Source: Pseudomonas arsenicoxydans
GTDB lineage: Bacteria > Pseudomonadota > Gammaproteobacteria > Pseudomonadales > Pseudomonadaceae
Assembly: GCF_006438915.1 (NCBI RefSeq)
Contig: NZ_RCZE01000003.1
Location: forward strand, 377,070-441,069
DNA: 64,000 nucleotides
Reading direction: 5' to 3'
This document shows, one piece after another, positions 25,915 through 34,800 of this stretch. The position numbers were made by a program, and so were the translations under genes. Numbering within the stretch: position 1 is the stretch's first letter; each line of letters begins with the position of its first letter. The notes beneath the pieces are model-generated. The model saw only the letters and a program-made list of their open reading frames with translations, was not told where the DNA came from and made no database searches.

Positions 25915-27252
25915 ATGTTGACCTGTTCCGTACACCCGCTTCCTTATCGCGCCAACCCCGCCGACTACTTCGCGGCGATTCGTCATGCGCCCGGCGCCGT
26001 GCTGCTCGACAGTGGCCGGCCAACCGCCGAGCGTGGGCGTTTTGACCTGCTCAGCGCCTGGCCGCTGGAGCAATTGGCTGTATTGCCCGACGAAAGCGGC
26101 AGCGATTTCCTGCAACGCCTGCGCGAGCATCTGACACGACTCGGTGAAGCGCAAGTTCCTGAGCAACTGCCCTTCGCCGGCGGGCTGATCGGTTACCTGA
26201 GCTACGACTTCGGTCGACACCTGGAAAACCTGCCGAACCAGGCGCAGGACGACCTGCAATTGCCCGACGCGCGTTTCGGGTTGTACGACTGGGCCTTGAT
26301 CAGCGATCACCACGTGAAAACCAGTCAACTGGTGTTTCACCCGTCGTTGATCGCTAGCGAACGCCAACGTTTGATCACGCTGTTCAGTCAGCCATCGGCC
26401 GCAGCCGTTGAACCTTTCACACTGAAAGCGCCGATGAAAGCCGACCTGAGCGCCGAAGAGTATCGCCAGGCGCTGGAACGCATTCAGAACTACATCCAGG
26501 CCGGTGACTGCTATCAGGTCAACTTTGCCCAGCGCTTTCGGGCCGAGTGCCAAGGCGATCCATGGGCAGCTTACGTCGCGTTGCGCGCCGCGTGCCCGAC
26601 GCCATTTTCCGGTTTCCAGAGCCTGCCCGAAGGCGGCGCGGTGCTGAGCCTGTCGCCAGAGCGCTTTGTCAAAGTCAGCGAACGGCAGGTAGAAACCCGT
26701 CCGATCAAAGGCACCCGCCCTCGCGGCCTGACCGCTGCCGAAGACGCGGCGAACGCCGCCGAACTGCTGGCCAGCCCCAAGGATCGTGCGGAAAACCTGA
26801 TGATTGTCGACCTGCTGCGCAATGACCTCGGCCGTACCTGCCGCATCGGTTCGGTGCGGGTGCCGGAGTTGTTCAGCCTGGAAAGCTATCCGAACGTGCA
26901 TCATCTGGTGAGCAGCGTGACCGGTGAACTGGCGGATGACCGCGATGCGCTGGACCTGATCGCCGGCAGCTTCCCCGGCGGCTCGATCACCGGTGCGCCG
27001 AAGATTCGGGCGATGCAGATTATTGACGAACTGGAGCCGACCCGACGCGGGTTGTACTGCGGGTCATTGCTGTATCTGGATGTGCGCGGCGAGATGGACA
27101 GCTCCATCGCGATTCGCAGCTTGCTGGTCAAGGATGGGCAGGTGTGTTGCTGGGGCGGCGGCGGGATAGTCGCCGATTCCGAGTGGCAGGCCGAGTATCA
27201 GGAATCGATCACCAAGGTCAAAGTCCTGCTCGATACCCTGCAAAATCTCTAG
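25915..27252 (+). CDS. pabB: Aminodeoxychorismate synthase component I
   Basis: A 445-residue chorismate-utilising enzyme that makes 4-amino-4-deoxychorismate for folate synthesis, with a PabA partner encoded elsewhere. Seen: the N-terminal anthranilate-synthase-I-like domain (about 15-150), QAGDCYQVNFAQRF, the IKGTRPRG motif (chorismate site) and GGSITGAPKIRAMQIIDELE near residue 360. No strong ribosome site precedes the ATG. REP pairs flank it on both sides, so it looks monocistronic. Confidence 0.93.
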   Translation: MLTCSVHPLPYRANPADYFAAIRHAPGAVLLDSGRPTAERGRFDLLSAWPLEQLAVLPDESGSDFLQRLREHLTRLGEAQVPEQLPFAGGLIGYLSYDFGRHLENLPNQAQDDLQLPDARFGLYDWALISDHHVKTSQLVFHPSLIASERQRLITLFSQPSAAAVEPFTLKAPMKADLSAEEYRQALERIQNYIQAGDCYQVNFAQRFRAECQGDPWAAYVALRAACPTPFSGFQSLPEGGAVLSLSPERFVKVSERQVETRPIKGTRPRGLTAAEDAANAAELLASPKDRAENLMIVDLLRNDLGRTCRIGSVRVPELFSLESYPNVHHLVSSVTGELADDRDALDLIAGSFPGGSITGAPKIRAMQIIDELEPTRRGLYCGSLLYLDVRGEMDSSIAIRSLLVKDGQVCCWGGGGIVADSEWQAEYQESITKVKVLLDTLQNL

Positions 27253-27259
27253 CTTTATT

Positions 27260-27353
27260 GTGGCGAGGGGGCTTGCCGCCGTTCGACTGCGCAGCAGTCG
27301 CCTGTTTTTAGGGCCGCTTCGCGCCCCAACGGGGGCAAGCCCCCTCACCACAA
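27260..27353. repeat. REP pair (family B variant)
   Basis: GTGGCGAGGGGGCTTGCCGC faces GGGGGCAAGCCCCCTCACCA across about 55 bases, between convergent pabB and thrH. CTGCGCAGCAGTCG in the spacer is shared with the element at 25673-25804. Confidence 0.85.
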
Positions 27354-27361
27354 AAATGATG

Positions 27362-27979
27362 TTACAAGCTCAAAGCCCGATTCGAAGCCTTGATGAACTC
27401 CTGCTTCAGCGCCTCAAACGTATGCACCGCCGGGAACTGCGGAAACTCGCGAATCACATTGTCCGGCGCATGGAACAGAATCCCCGCATCCGCCTCACCC
27501 AGCATCGTCGTGTCGTTGTAAGAGTCCCCCGCTGCAATCACCCGGTAGTAAAGGCTCTTGAAGGCCAAAACCGACTGACGCTTGGGATCTTTCTGACGCA
27601 ACTGATAGCTGGTCACCCGACCGGAATCGTCAGTAATCAGTCGATGGCAGAGCAACGTCGGGAAGCCCAGCTGGCGCATCAACGGCTGCGAAAACTCGTA
27701 GAACGTGTCTGACAGAATCACCACCTGAAAGCGCTCGCGCAGCCAGTTGACGAACTCGATGGCGCCATCGAGTGGCTTGAGCGTGGCGATCACTTCCTGA
27801 ATGTCGGCGAGTTTCAAGCCGTGTTCGTCGAGGATTCGCAGGCGCTGTTTCATCAGCACGTCGTAATCGGGAATGTCCCGAGTGGTGGCCCGGAGCGATT
27901 CGATCCCGGTTTTTTCGGCGAAAGCGATCCAGATTTCCGGGACCAGTACACCTTCAAGATCCAGACAGGCAATTTCCAC
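27362..27979 (-). CDS. thrH: Bifunctional phosphoserine phosphatase / homoserine phosphotransferase ThrH
   Basis: A 205-residue HAD-superfamily protein. Motif I is DLEGVLVPE near the N-terminus, motif II is ILSDTFYEFS, and motif IV is AGDSYNDTTML. ThrH dephosphorylates phosphoserine and can transfer the phosphate to homoserine, linking serine and threonine synthesis in Pseudomonas. The start is GTG (VEIACLDLEG) with GGAG 6 bases upstream, giving the family length; the longer frame would add 14 residues. Divergent from cysH. Confidence 0.94.
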   Translation of the reverse strand: MEIACLDLEGVLVPEIWIAFAEKTGIESLRATTRDIPDYDVLMKQRLRILDEHGLKLADIQEVIATLKPLDGAIEFVNWLRERFQVVILSDTFYEFSQPLMRQLGFPTLLCHRLITDDSGRVTSYQLRQKDPKRQSVLAFKSLYYRVIAAGDSYNDTTMLGEADAGILFHAPDNVIREFPQFPAVHTFEALKQEFIKASNRALSL

Positions 27980-28152
27980 AAGACACTCCCATTTGTAGTG
28001 ATTATTGAGTCGAGCGAGCAAAAAGACTGCCGAACTCTAGCGATTCGGGCTGACCGGCGCAACGCAGAGGACGCGCCAGCGGCTGCAGGATTTTGTTACC
28101 ATCGCAGCCATATAGAGCGCCCAGCGCCACCGACCTGTAGGAAGCCGCCCTG

Positions 28153-28887
28153 ATGAGCCCAACGTTCGACGTCGTGGAACTCGCCACGACCTATGCCAAC
28201 AAATCCGCTCAGGACATCCTGAAACTCGCGTTCGCCGAGTTTGGCGATGACCTGTGGATATCTTTCAGCGGCGCCGAAGACGTGGTGCTGGTAGACATGG
28301 CCTGGAAGCTGAACAAGAACGTTAAGGTGTTCAGCCTCGACACCGGCCGCTTGCACCCAGAGACCTACCGCTTCATTGAGCAGGTGCGCGATCACTACAA
28401 GATCGACATCGAATTGGTGTCGCCGGACTACACGAAACTTGAACCGTTCGTGAAGGAAAAAGGCCTGTTCAGCTTCTACAAGGACGGCCATGGCGAATGC
28501 TGCGGCATCCGCAAGATCGAGCCGCTGCGCCGCAAGTTGTCCGGCGTGACCGCCTGGGCCACTGGCCAGCGCCGCGACCAGAGCCCCGGCACCCGCAGCG
28601 CCGTTGCCGTGCTGGAAATTGACACCGCGTTCTCTACACCCGAGCGCACCCTGTACAAATTCAACCCGTTGGCGCAAATGACCAGCGAAGAGATCTGGGG
28701 CTACATCCGCATGCTGGAGCTGCCGTACAACAGTCTGCACGAGCGTGGGTTCATCAGCATTGGCTGCGAACCGTGCACCCGTCCGGTGTTGCCGAACCAG
28801 CATGAGCGCGAAGGTCGCTGGTGGTGGGAAGAGGCGACGCAGAAAGAATGCGGGTTGCATGCCGGGAATATCATCAGCAAGTCCTGA
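28153..28887 (+). CDS. cysH: Adenylyl-sulfate (APS) reductase CysH
   Basis: A 244-residue reductase of the sulfate assimilation pathway. The nucleotide loop [15 protein letters not shown] lies near residue 37. Four cysteines that bind a [4Fe-4S] cluster are visible at C116/C117 (GECCGIRK) and C205/C208 (GCEPCTRP). That pattern marks the APS-type enzyme rather than the cluster-free PAPS reductase of enterobacteria. Divergent from thrH; a REP doublet follows. Confidence 0.94.
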   Translation: MSPTFDVVELATTYANKSAQDILKLAFAEFGDDLWISFSGAEDVVLVDMAWKLNKNVKVFSLDTGRLHPETYRFIEQVRDHYKIDIELVSPDYTKLEPFVKEKGLFSFYKDGHGECCGIRKIEPLRRKLSGVTAWATGQRRDQSPGTRSAVAVLEIDTAFSTPERTLYKFNPLAQMTSEEIWGYIRMLELPYNSLHERGFISIGCEPCTRPVLPNQHEREGRWWWEEATQKECGLHAGNIISKS

Positions 28888-28910
28888 TCCCGAGCCATGT
28901 GAGATCCAAA

Positions 28911-29001
28911 TGTGGGAGCGGGCTTGCTCGCGAAGGCGTCGTGTCAGGCGCCATCCATGTTGAATGTGAGTCCGTCTTCGCGAGCAGGCTCGCTCCCACA
29001 G
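28911..29001. repeat. REP pair (family A)
   Basis: TGTGGGAGCGGGCTTGCTCG faces CGCGAGCAGGCTCGCTCCCA. The spacer includes TGTTGAATGTGAGTCCGTCT, close to the spacers at 15351 and 19396. Confidence 0.87.
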
Positions 29002-29023
29002 GTTCTGTGTCGTTACACCTAAC

Positions 29024-29055
29024 CCTGTGGGAGCAGGGCTTGCCCGCGATGGCAG
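29024..29055 (+). repeat. Single REP unit
   Basis: CCTGTGGGAGCAGGGCTTGC and the following CCGCGATGG form an unpaired unit right after the doublet at 28911-29001. It is the closest match in the window to the REP-derived end of cobA. Confidence 0.75.
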
Positions 29056-29076
29056 CACCCCGGTCCAAGCCAGGGT

Positions 29077-30000
29077 TCAAACCGCGCTAAACCTGCGCCC
29101 CAGCCCCCGCTCCGCAAACTGCTCAATGATGAAGTCCACAAACGCCCGGGTCTTGCCCGGCAACAGTTTGTGTTCCGCGTAATAGATCGAAATGTTGCCA
29201 TCGTCAACATACCAGTCCGGCAAAACCCGCTGTAGTTTTCCGTCCTCCAGATACCCCGAGGCGAACGGCATGCTCACCAGCGCAATCCCCAGCCCCTGGG
29301 CGGCCGTCGCGCACGCGGCTTCCGAATCGCTCATGGTCATTCGCGCCTTCAGCGTCAGCGGACTGTGTTGCTGCGTGCGACTGGTCAACTGCCAGGAACG
29401 CACCCGACCCGTCTGCGGCGAACGAATCAGAATGCCGTCGTGGTGCTTGAGGTCATCGGGCTCGGCGATCGCATCATGTGCCTCCAGATAACCGGCTGAC
29501 GCCACCAGCACCCGATGCGCCGGTGTCAGTTTGCGCGCCACCACCCCTTGGGGCAGATCGAAACCACCGCCAATGGCCGCATCGAACCCCTGCGCAATCA
29601 GGTCAACCTGACGGTTATCGAAATGCCAATCCGGATTGATCGCCGGAAAGCGCCGCAAAAACTCCCCCAGCAATGGCACGATATACAAACGCCCGAACAC
29701 CGTGCCCATGCTGACCTTCAGCGTCCCCGCCGGTCGGCCTTCAGCGCTGGCCAGATTGGCCACGGCATTCTGGATTGTGTGCAGGCTGGAGCTGACTTCG
29801 CCAAGGAACATCTGACCGGCCTCGGTCAACGTCAGGCTGCGTGTGCTGCGCTGAAACAGCCGCACACCGAGCCGCGCCTCAAGCTTTGCCACACTCTTGC
29901 CCACCGCAGCCGGGGTCAGGCTCAAGCGCCGCGCAGCTTCGGCAAAGCTGCCAACCTCAGCACTGCGCACAAAGCATTCGATACTGCTGAAGGTTTCCAT
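29077..30000 (-). CDS. LysR family transcriptional regulator
   Basis: A 307-residue LTTR. The helix-turn-helix is at about residues 16-45 (GSFAEAARRLSLTPAAVGKS) followed by LGVRLFQRSTRSLTLTEAG, and the effector domain covers about 90-295. The ATG at 30000 is chosen over a GTG three codons upstream. It is divergent from an SDR gene 125 bases away, the usual target layout for this family. The effector is unknown. Confidence 0.9.
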   Translation of the reverse strand: METFSSIECFVRSAEVGSFAEAARRLSLTPAAVGKSVAKLEARLGVRLFQRSTRSLTLTEAGQMFLGEVSSSLHTIQNAVANLASAEGRPAGTLKVSMGTVFGRLYIVPLLGEFLRRFPAINPDWHFDNRQVDLIAQGFDAAIGGGFDLPQGVVARKLTPAHRVLVASAGYLEAHDAIAEPDDLKHHDGILIRSPQTGRVRSWQLTSRTQQHSPLTLKARMTMSDSEAACATAAQGLGIALVSMPFASGYLEDGKLQRVLPDWYVDDGNISIYYAEHKLLPGKTRAFVDFIIEQFAERGLGRRFSAV

Positions 30001-30125
30001 ACGCGCCACTATAAACTTTTGGTTTACACAGACTATCGCAATTACCGTCTACTCAGTGCCTGAGCCTCAATTGATACTAGGCTCCATCAACCGAGGCATC
30101 TCGCCTCGGGACTTTGGAGATCGTT
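30001..30125. promoter_or_regulatory. Divergent promoter region, LysR regulator / SDR
   Basis: 125 bases with AT-rich centre. CGAGGCATCTCGCCTCG at 30091-30107 forms a hairpin (CGAGGC / GCCTCG) in the SDR leader. LTTR sites are expected here but none is proven. Confidence 0.4.
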
Positions 30126-30872
30126 ATGACTACTCAGAACCTCAGCGGCAAAGTGGCTTTGATTCAAGGCGGTTCCCGCGGTATCGGCGCCGCCATCGTC
30201 AAACGCCTGGCCGCTGAAGGCGCGACCGTTGCCTTCACCTACGTCAGCTCCACGGCCAAAGCCGAAGAGTTGCAAAACAGCATCACCAGCAGCGGCGGCA
30301 AAGCGCTGGCCATCAAGGCAGACAGCGCCGACGCAGAAGCCATCCGCAACGCCGTGAGCGCTACAGTTAAAGCCTTCGGTCGCCTGGACATCCTGGTCAA
30401 CAACGCTGGCGTGCTGGCCGTTGCGCCGCTGGAAGACTTCAAACTCGAAGACTTCGACCAGACCTTGGCCATCAACGTGCGCAGCGTGTTCATCGCCACC
30501 CAGGCTGCTGCCGCGCACATGACCGAGGGCGGTCGCATCATCAACATCGGCAGCACCAACGCCGACCGCATGCCCTTCGCCGGTGGTGGCCCTTACGCCA
30601 TGAGCAAAGCAGCATTGGTCGGCCTGACCAAAGGCCTGTCCCGCGACCTCGGCCCACGCGGCATCACCATCAACAACGTACAACCCGGCCCGGTCGACAC
30701 CGACATGAACCCGGCCGACGGTGACTTTGCGGAAAGCCTGATCCCGTTGATGGCAGTGGGTCGCTACGGCAAAGCCGAAGAAATCGCCAGTTTCGTTGCC
30801 TACCTCGTCGGCCCGGAAGCCGGTTACATCACAGGGGCCAGCCTGACCATCGACGGTGGTTTCGGCGCCTGA
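30126..30872 (+). CDS. Short-chain dehydrogenase/reductase
   Basis: A 248-residue classical SDR. Cofactor loop GGSRGIGAAIVKRL, NNAG motif (DILVNNAGVLA), a catalytic serine in NIGSTN, and YAMSK with the catalytic Tyr and Lys are all visible, followed by QPGPVDTDMNP. NAD(P)H-dependent reduction of an unknown carbonyl is expected; 3-oxoacyl-ACP reductase-like annotations are common for this type. GGAG lies 6 bases before the ATG. Probably regulated by the divergent LysR gene. Confidence 0.9.
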   Translation: MTTQNLSGKVALIQGGSRGIGAAIVKRLAAEGATVAFTYVSSTAKAEELQNSITSSGGKALAIKADSADAEAIRNAVSATVKAFGRLDILVNNAGVLAVAPLEDFKLEDFDQTLAINVRSVFIATQAAAAHMTEGGRIINIGSTNADRMPFAGGGPYAMSKAALVGLTKGLSRDLGPRGITINNVQPGPVDTDMNPADGDFAESLIPLMAVGRYGKAEEIASFVAYLVGPEAGYITGASLTIDGGFGA

Positions 30873-30891
30873 TCCACGGCTTGATCGAAAC

Positions 30892-30930
30892 AAAAACGCC
30901 GGCAACCTTTAACAGGTTGCCGGCGTTTTT
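30892..30930. terminator. Bidirectional intrinsic terminator
   Basis: Perfect stem CGCCGGCAACC / GGTTGCCGGCG with a 7-base loop, flanked by AAAAA and TTTTT, between the convergent SDR and HAD genes. Confidence 0.95.
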
Positions 30931-30944
30931 GTTTGTTTATCACT

Positions 30945-31640
30945 TCAGGCCCATTCGAGGGCCGGTAAGCCACATGCACTCGGCGTGAACGCCTTCAGCG
31001 TACGAAGAATGCCATCGGCATGTGCGTATTTTTCATCCGCCATGGCCGCGTCGGGGATGGCTATCGCAGTCATCCCCGCCGCTTTCGCCGCGGTGACACC
31101 GAACGGCGAATCCTCAAACACCAGGCAGTCCTCAGGCGCGATGCCCAGGCGCCGCGCGGCGGTGAGAAAAATATCCGGCGCCGGCTTGGCTGCGCCGACT
31201 TCCGGGTCATCGGCCGTCACGACGAAATCGAACAGCGCAAACCAGTCACGGTGCAACGTGGTTTTCTGCCCGAACGACTGACGCGAAGAACTGGTGCCCA
31301 CTGCAATCGGAATGTTGTTGGCCTTCAAGTGCCGCACAAGCTCCTCAGCACCCGGCATCGCCAGCGCGGCCGGAAAACGCTCGCGCATCAACGGCTCGCG
31401 GATCACCAGGAACTCTTCGGCGGTAATCGGCAGATCGAGCGCCTCGACCACGTAGCGCGCCAGATCACCGGCCCCACGGCCGATAATGTTTTGCTTGATG
31501 CTCCAGTCGAAAACCCGGCCGTAACGCGCCGCAATCAGCGACGTGACCTCGGTATAAATGCCCTCGGTGTCCAGCAACAAGCCGTCCATGTCGAAAATCA
31601 CAGCCTTGATCGGGCCGAACTGATTGAGCGGTGCATTCAT
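30945..31640 (-). CDS. HAD-IA family hydrolase (phosphatase)
   Basis: About 231 residues. Motif I is DMDGLLLDTE, motif II is VGTSSSR, and motifs III/IV are covered by CLVFEDSPFGVTAAKAAGM. The cap placement fits the beta-phosphoglucomutase-like subgroup of sugar phosphatases; the substrate is not readable. The start at 31640 (MNAPLNQFGPIK) places motif I at the usual distance; another ATG nine codons upstream is equally possible, and neither has a strong ribosome site. Confidence 0.85.
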   Translation of the reverse strand: MNAPLNQFGPIKAVIFDMDGLLLDTEGIYTEVTSLIAARYGRVFDWSIKQNIIGRGAGDLARYVVEALDLPITAEEFLVIREPLMRERFPAALAMPGAEELVRHLKANNIPIAVGTSSSRQSFGQKTTLHRDWFALFDFVVTADDPEVGAAKPAPDIFLTAARRLGIAPEDCLVFEDSPFGVTAAKAAGMTAIAIPDAAMADEKYAHADGILRTLKAFTPSACGLPALEWA

Positions 31641-31667
31641 CGCATCGGATCCGTTTTCAAATGACAT

Positions 31668-31892
31668 CCCAGAGACGGCTCAGGTGTAGCCGGGTCCGTG
31701 ATCGATTAAAGGATTCAGCAGCATAGCGAGCACGGCCGACATTGAGCAACGGGCAATGCCCGACCGTTACAAAAAGTGCTGGTCGTCATTTAGCGACTTC
31801 CCCTACATAAAACGCCTCTTTTCCTGACTTCTTTACCCGCTGATCCCAAGCAAAGTCTCGCGCTCACATTTGATCTGCGCGAGGGAATGCGA
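31668..31892 (+). promoter_or_regulatory. Upstream region of the Rhs gene
   Basis: 225 bases between the HAD and Rhs starts. It contains the inverted repeat CGGGCA-A-TGCCCG (31750-31762). GAGGG at 31881-31885 serves as the Rhs ribosome site. No clear promoter hexamers are seen. Confidence 0.4.
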
Positions 31893-34800
31893 ATGTTCGT
31901 ACCTGACCAGCTACTGGCCTTGAATAACACCATCGGGCTGCTGGTGGTCGCCGCCATGAACCCTGAGCGGCCGGACGTCGAGGCGCTGCTCGCCGACTTT
32001 CGACTGTGCCTCAACGACTACGACGCCTGGGCGGAGAGTTTCTGGACCGGCAACGCGCTGGATATCGAGCAGGTGTTCAAGGTCGGCAATGAAGTCCGGC
32101 TGGTCGCGCCAAAGCATTCCACTGCACCTGTCAGCTCCACCGTCGGGGCGTGCCCGGCCAACGGCCCGTTGACGCTGGTGCACATGTTCGACGCAGCGCG
32201 ATTCGTGCCGATTGGCAATACGCCGGTGAAGCTCGAGCCGTTGAACGCTGACGGCACCTATGGCGAGCCGGTCAACCACGAGATCGGCCCCAGTGGCATT
32301 CTCGAAATCCCCGACTGCGACCGAGGTCAACGTTACCGCATCACCTTCTTTCCGAATGTTTCCACTGACCATGTCAAAGCGCTGTACGCCTCCTATCAAG
32401 GCGTCATCGACGGCCTGGAAGACTGGCTGCGCAACGAGTGGGCGACTGAATTCGAAGCGTCATGGGCCGAGTTCTCCGAGGCCGGATTCATCAAGCGCTA
32501 CGGCCTGCTGAAACAGGCTGACTGGCGCGGTTTCGAGAACTCGCTCAATGGTTTGTGGGACGACGTGAAGCAGATTTACGAGCTGATCACCGACCTGCAA
32601 GCCAATAGCGAAAAGCTCCTTGAATACCTGACCGAGATCGAGCTTGAAACGCTGCTGAACGCCTCAGCTGAATCGATTGCCAATCTGTTGCTGGTGTTGA
32701 GTGACGAGCCGCTGATGTTCATCCATCTGGCGGCGTTCACCAGTTGGCTGCGGATGATGCCACCGCAGCACATCGCCGAAGTTGTGGCGGAAATTCGTAC
32801 AGGGATATTGATCGGACTCCTATTGGCACGCTACACGGGGTCTGTAGGGGTGAAGGTCGGTATCAGTGCCAAGGTGCTTAGCACGATCAAATCGGAGCGA
32901 GCGCGTAAATGGCTGGCAGCCGCGAGTCTGCGACTGGCTACCCTATCCGATCTGACGCCCCATGCGGCTGTATTCAAGCCCCTCGCCGTCAACATCCGGA
33001 ATGCGCCGCTGAACCCTGCGCCTGCGGTGCCGTTACAGATCAGTGCCGGCTCTGCGCCGGTCGTGTTGGTCAACAACCCGGTCGCCATTGCTCGCCACAA
33101 ATCCGCAGCCAAGACTCGCCTTAGCCGGCAAGAACAGCGTGACGACGCCTCCGACCAGGCGAAAAACCCCAACGGCGACAGCGCCGATTGCTCTCTACTG
33201 ACTTGCACCAATGGCTGCCCGGTGTCGATGGTCACCGGCGAAGAGCTGCTGACCCTGGACGATGGATCGCTCAACGGTTTACTGCCGTTTGCGTTCACCC
33301 GATTGTACAGAACCAGCGCTGTGCAAATCGATTGCGGCCTGGGTTGGGGCTGGAGTCATTCGCTGGCGCATCGGTTGGAGCTGGACGCAGAACAGGTCGT
33401 CTGGATCGACCATGAAAACCGCCGCACGACGTTTCCGCTGCCCAGCGTGGAACGCCCGGCCATTCATAACAGCCTGTCGCGGGCGGCGATTTATTTGGGG
33501 GACCAGCCAGAGGAACTGGTGCTCGCCCTCGCTGGCGAGACGGTGCGGTTTTATCACTTCCGCAATGGCCGGCTGACCACGATAAGCGACGCCTACAACA
33601 ACCGGCTGCACATCACCCGCGACCGGCAGGATCGCATTCAGCGCCTCGACAACGGTGCCGGTCGTTCGCTGCTATTGCGCTACGAGCGCCGGCACATCGT
33701 CGCGGTCGAGTATCAATCGTTTCACCCTGTCGACACTGCGGACGACGCCTGGCGTACAGAGCAAACGCTGGTTGCCTACCGCTACGACGCGCGACAGCGT
33801 CTTATCGAAGCGACCAACGCCGCCGGGGAAAGCGAACGATACGACTACGACGACCAACACGTGATTCTCCAGCGGCAATTGGCCGGTGGAGCGAGTTTCT
33901 TTTGGGAGTGGGAACGGTCCGGCAAAGCGGCTCGATGTACAAGGCACTGGGCGACGTTTTCGCAGATGGACACGCGCTATGCCTGGGACGACAACGGCGC
34001 AGTACGGGTTAAAAACGTCGATGGCAGCGAGGAGGTTTACGTCCACGACGATACGGCGCGCTTGGTGCGCCGGGGCGGGGCGGATGGCGCCGAGCACCTC
34101 AAGACTTATGACCACAAGGGTCAGCTGATTGCCGAACAGGGACCGCTAGGGGCGATTACTCAATACCGCTACGACGATCTCGGGCGGCTGATTGCGCTGA
34201 TTCCACCTGAAGATGAGCCAACGTCCTACGAATACCGCAACGGTTTCCTGCATGCGCGCTATCGCGGTCAGGCGGTATGGAAATATCAACGCAATGCTCA
34301 GGGCGATGTCACCGAATCCATCGACCCCGACGGCCAGGTCACTCACCACCACTACGACGCTCAAGGACGACTGCTGTCGATCCGTTATCCGGACAGAAGC
34401 CGTCATGTTTTCGTTCGGGATGCTATCGGGCAACTGATCGAGGAAACCCTGCCAGACGGCGGTCAGCGGAGGTTTTCCTACGACGCTCTGGGACGGCAAA
34501 TTACCCGTCAGGATGAACATGGCGCTGTCACTCGCTACCAATGGGACGCCGTTGGCCGATTGCTCCAGACGACGCGTCCTACTGGCGCCAGCCGATCCTT
34601 CAGCTACAACGCCTACGGCAAAATCACCGCCGAACGTGATGAGTTGGGGCGTGTCACGCGCTTTGAGTACGACGATGACCTGCACCTGGTCAGCCGCCGG
34701 ATCAACCCCGACGGCACGCATCTGCACTATCGCTATGACAACGCACGGCTTCTGCTGACCGAAATCGAGAACGAGTCCGGCGAACACTATCGACTGGATT

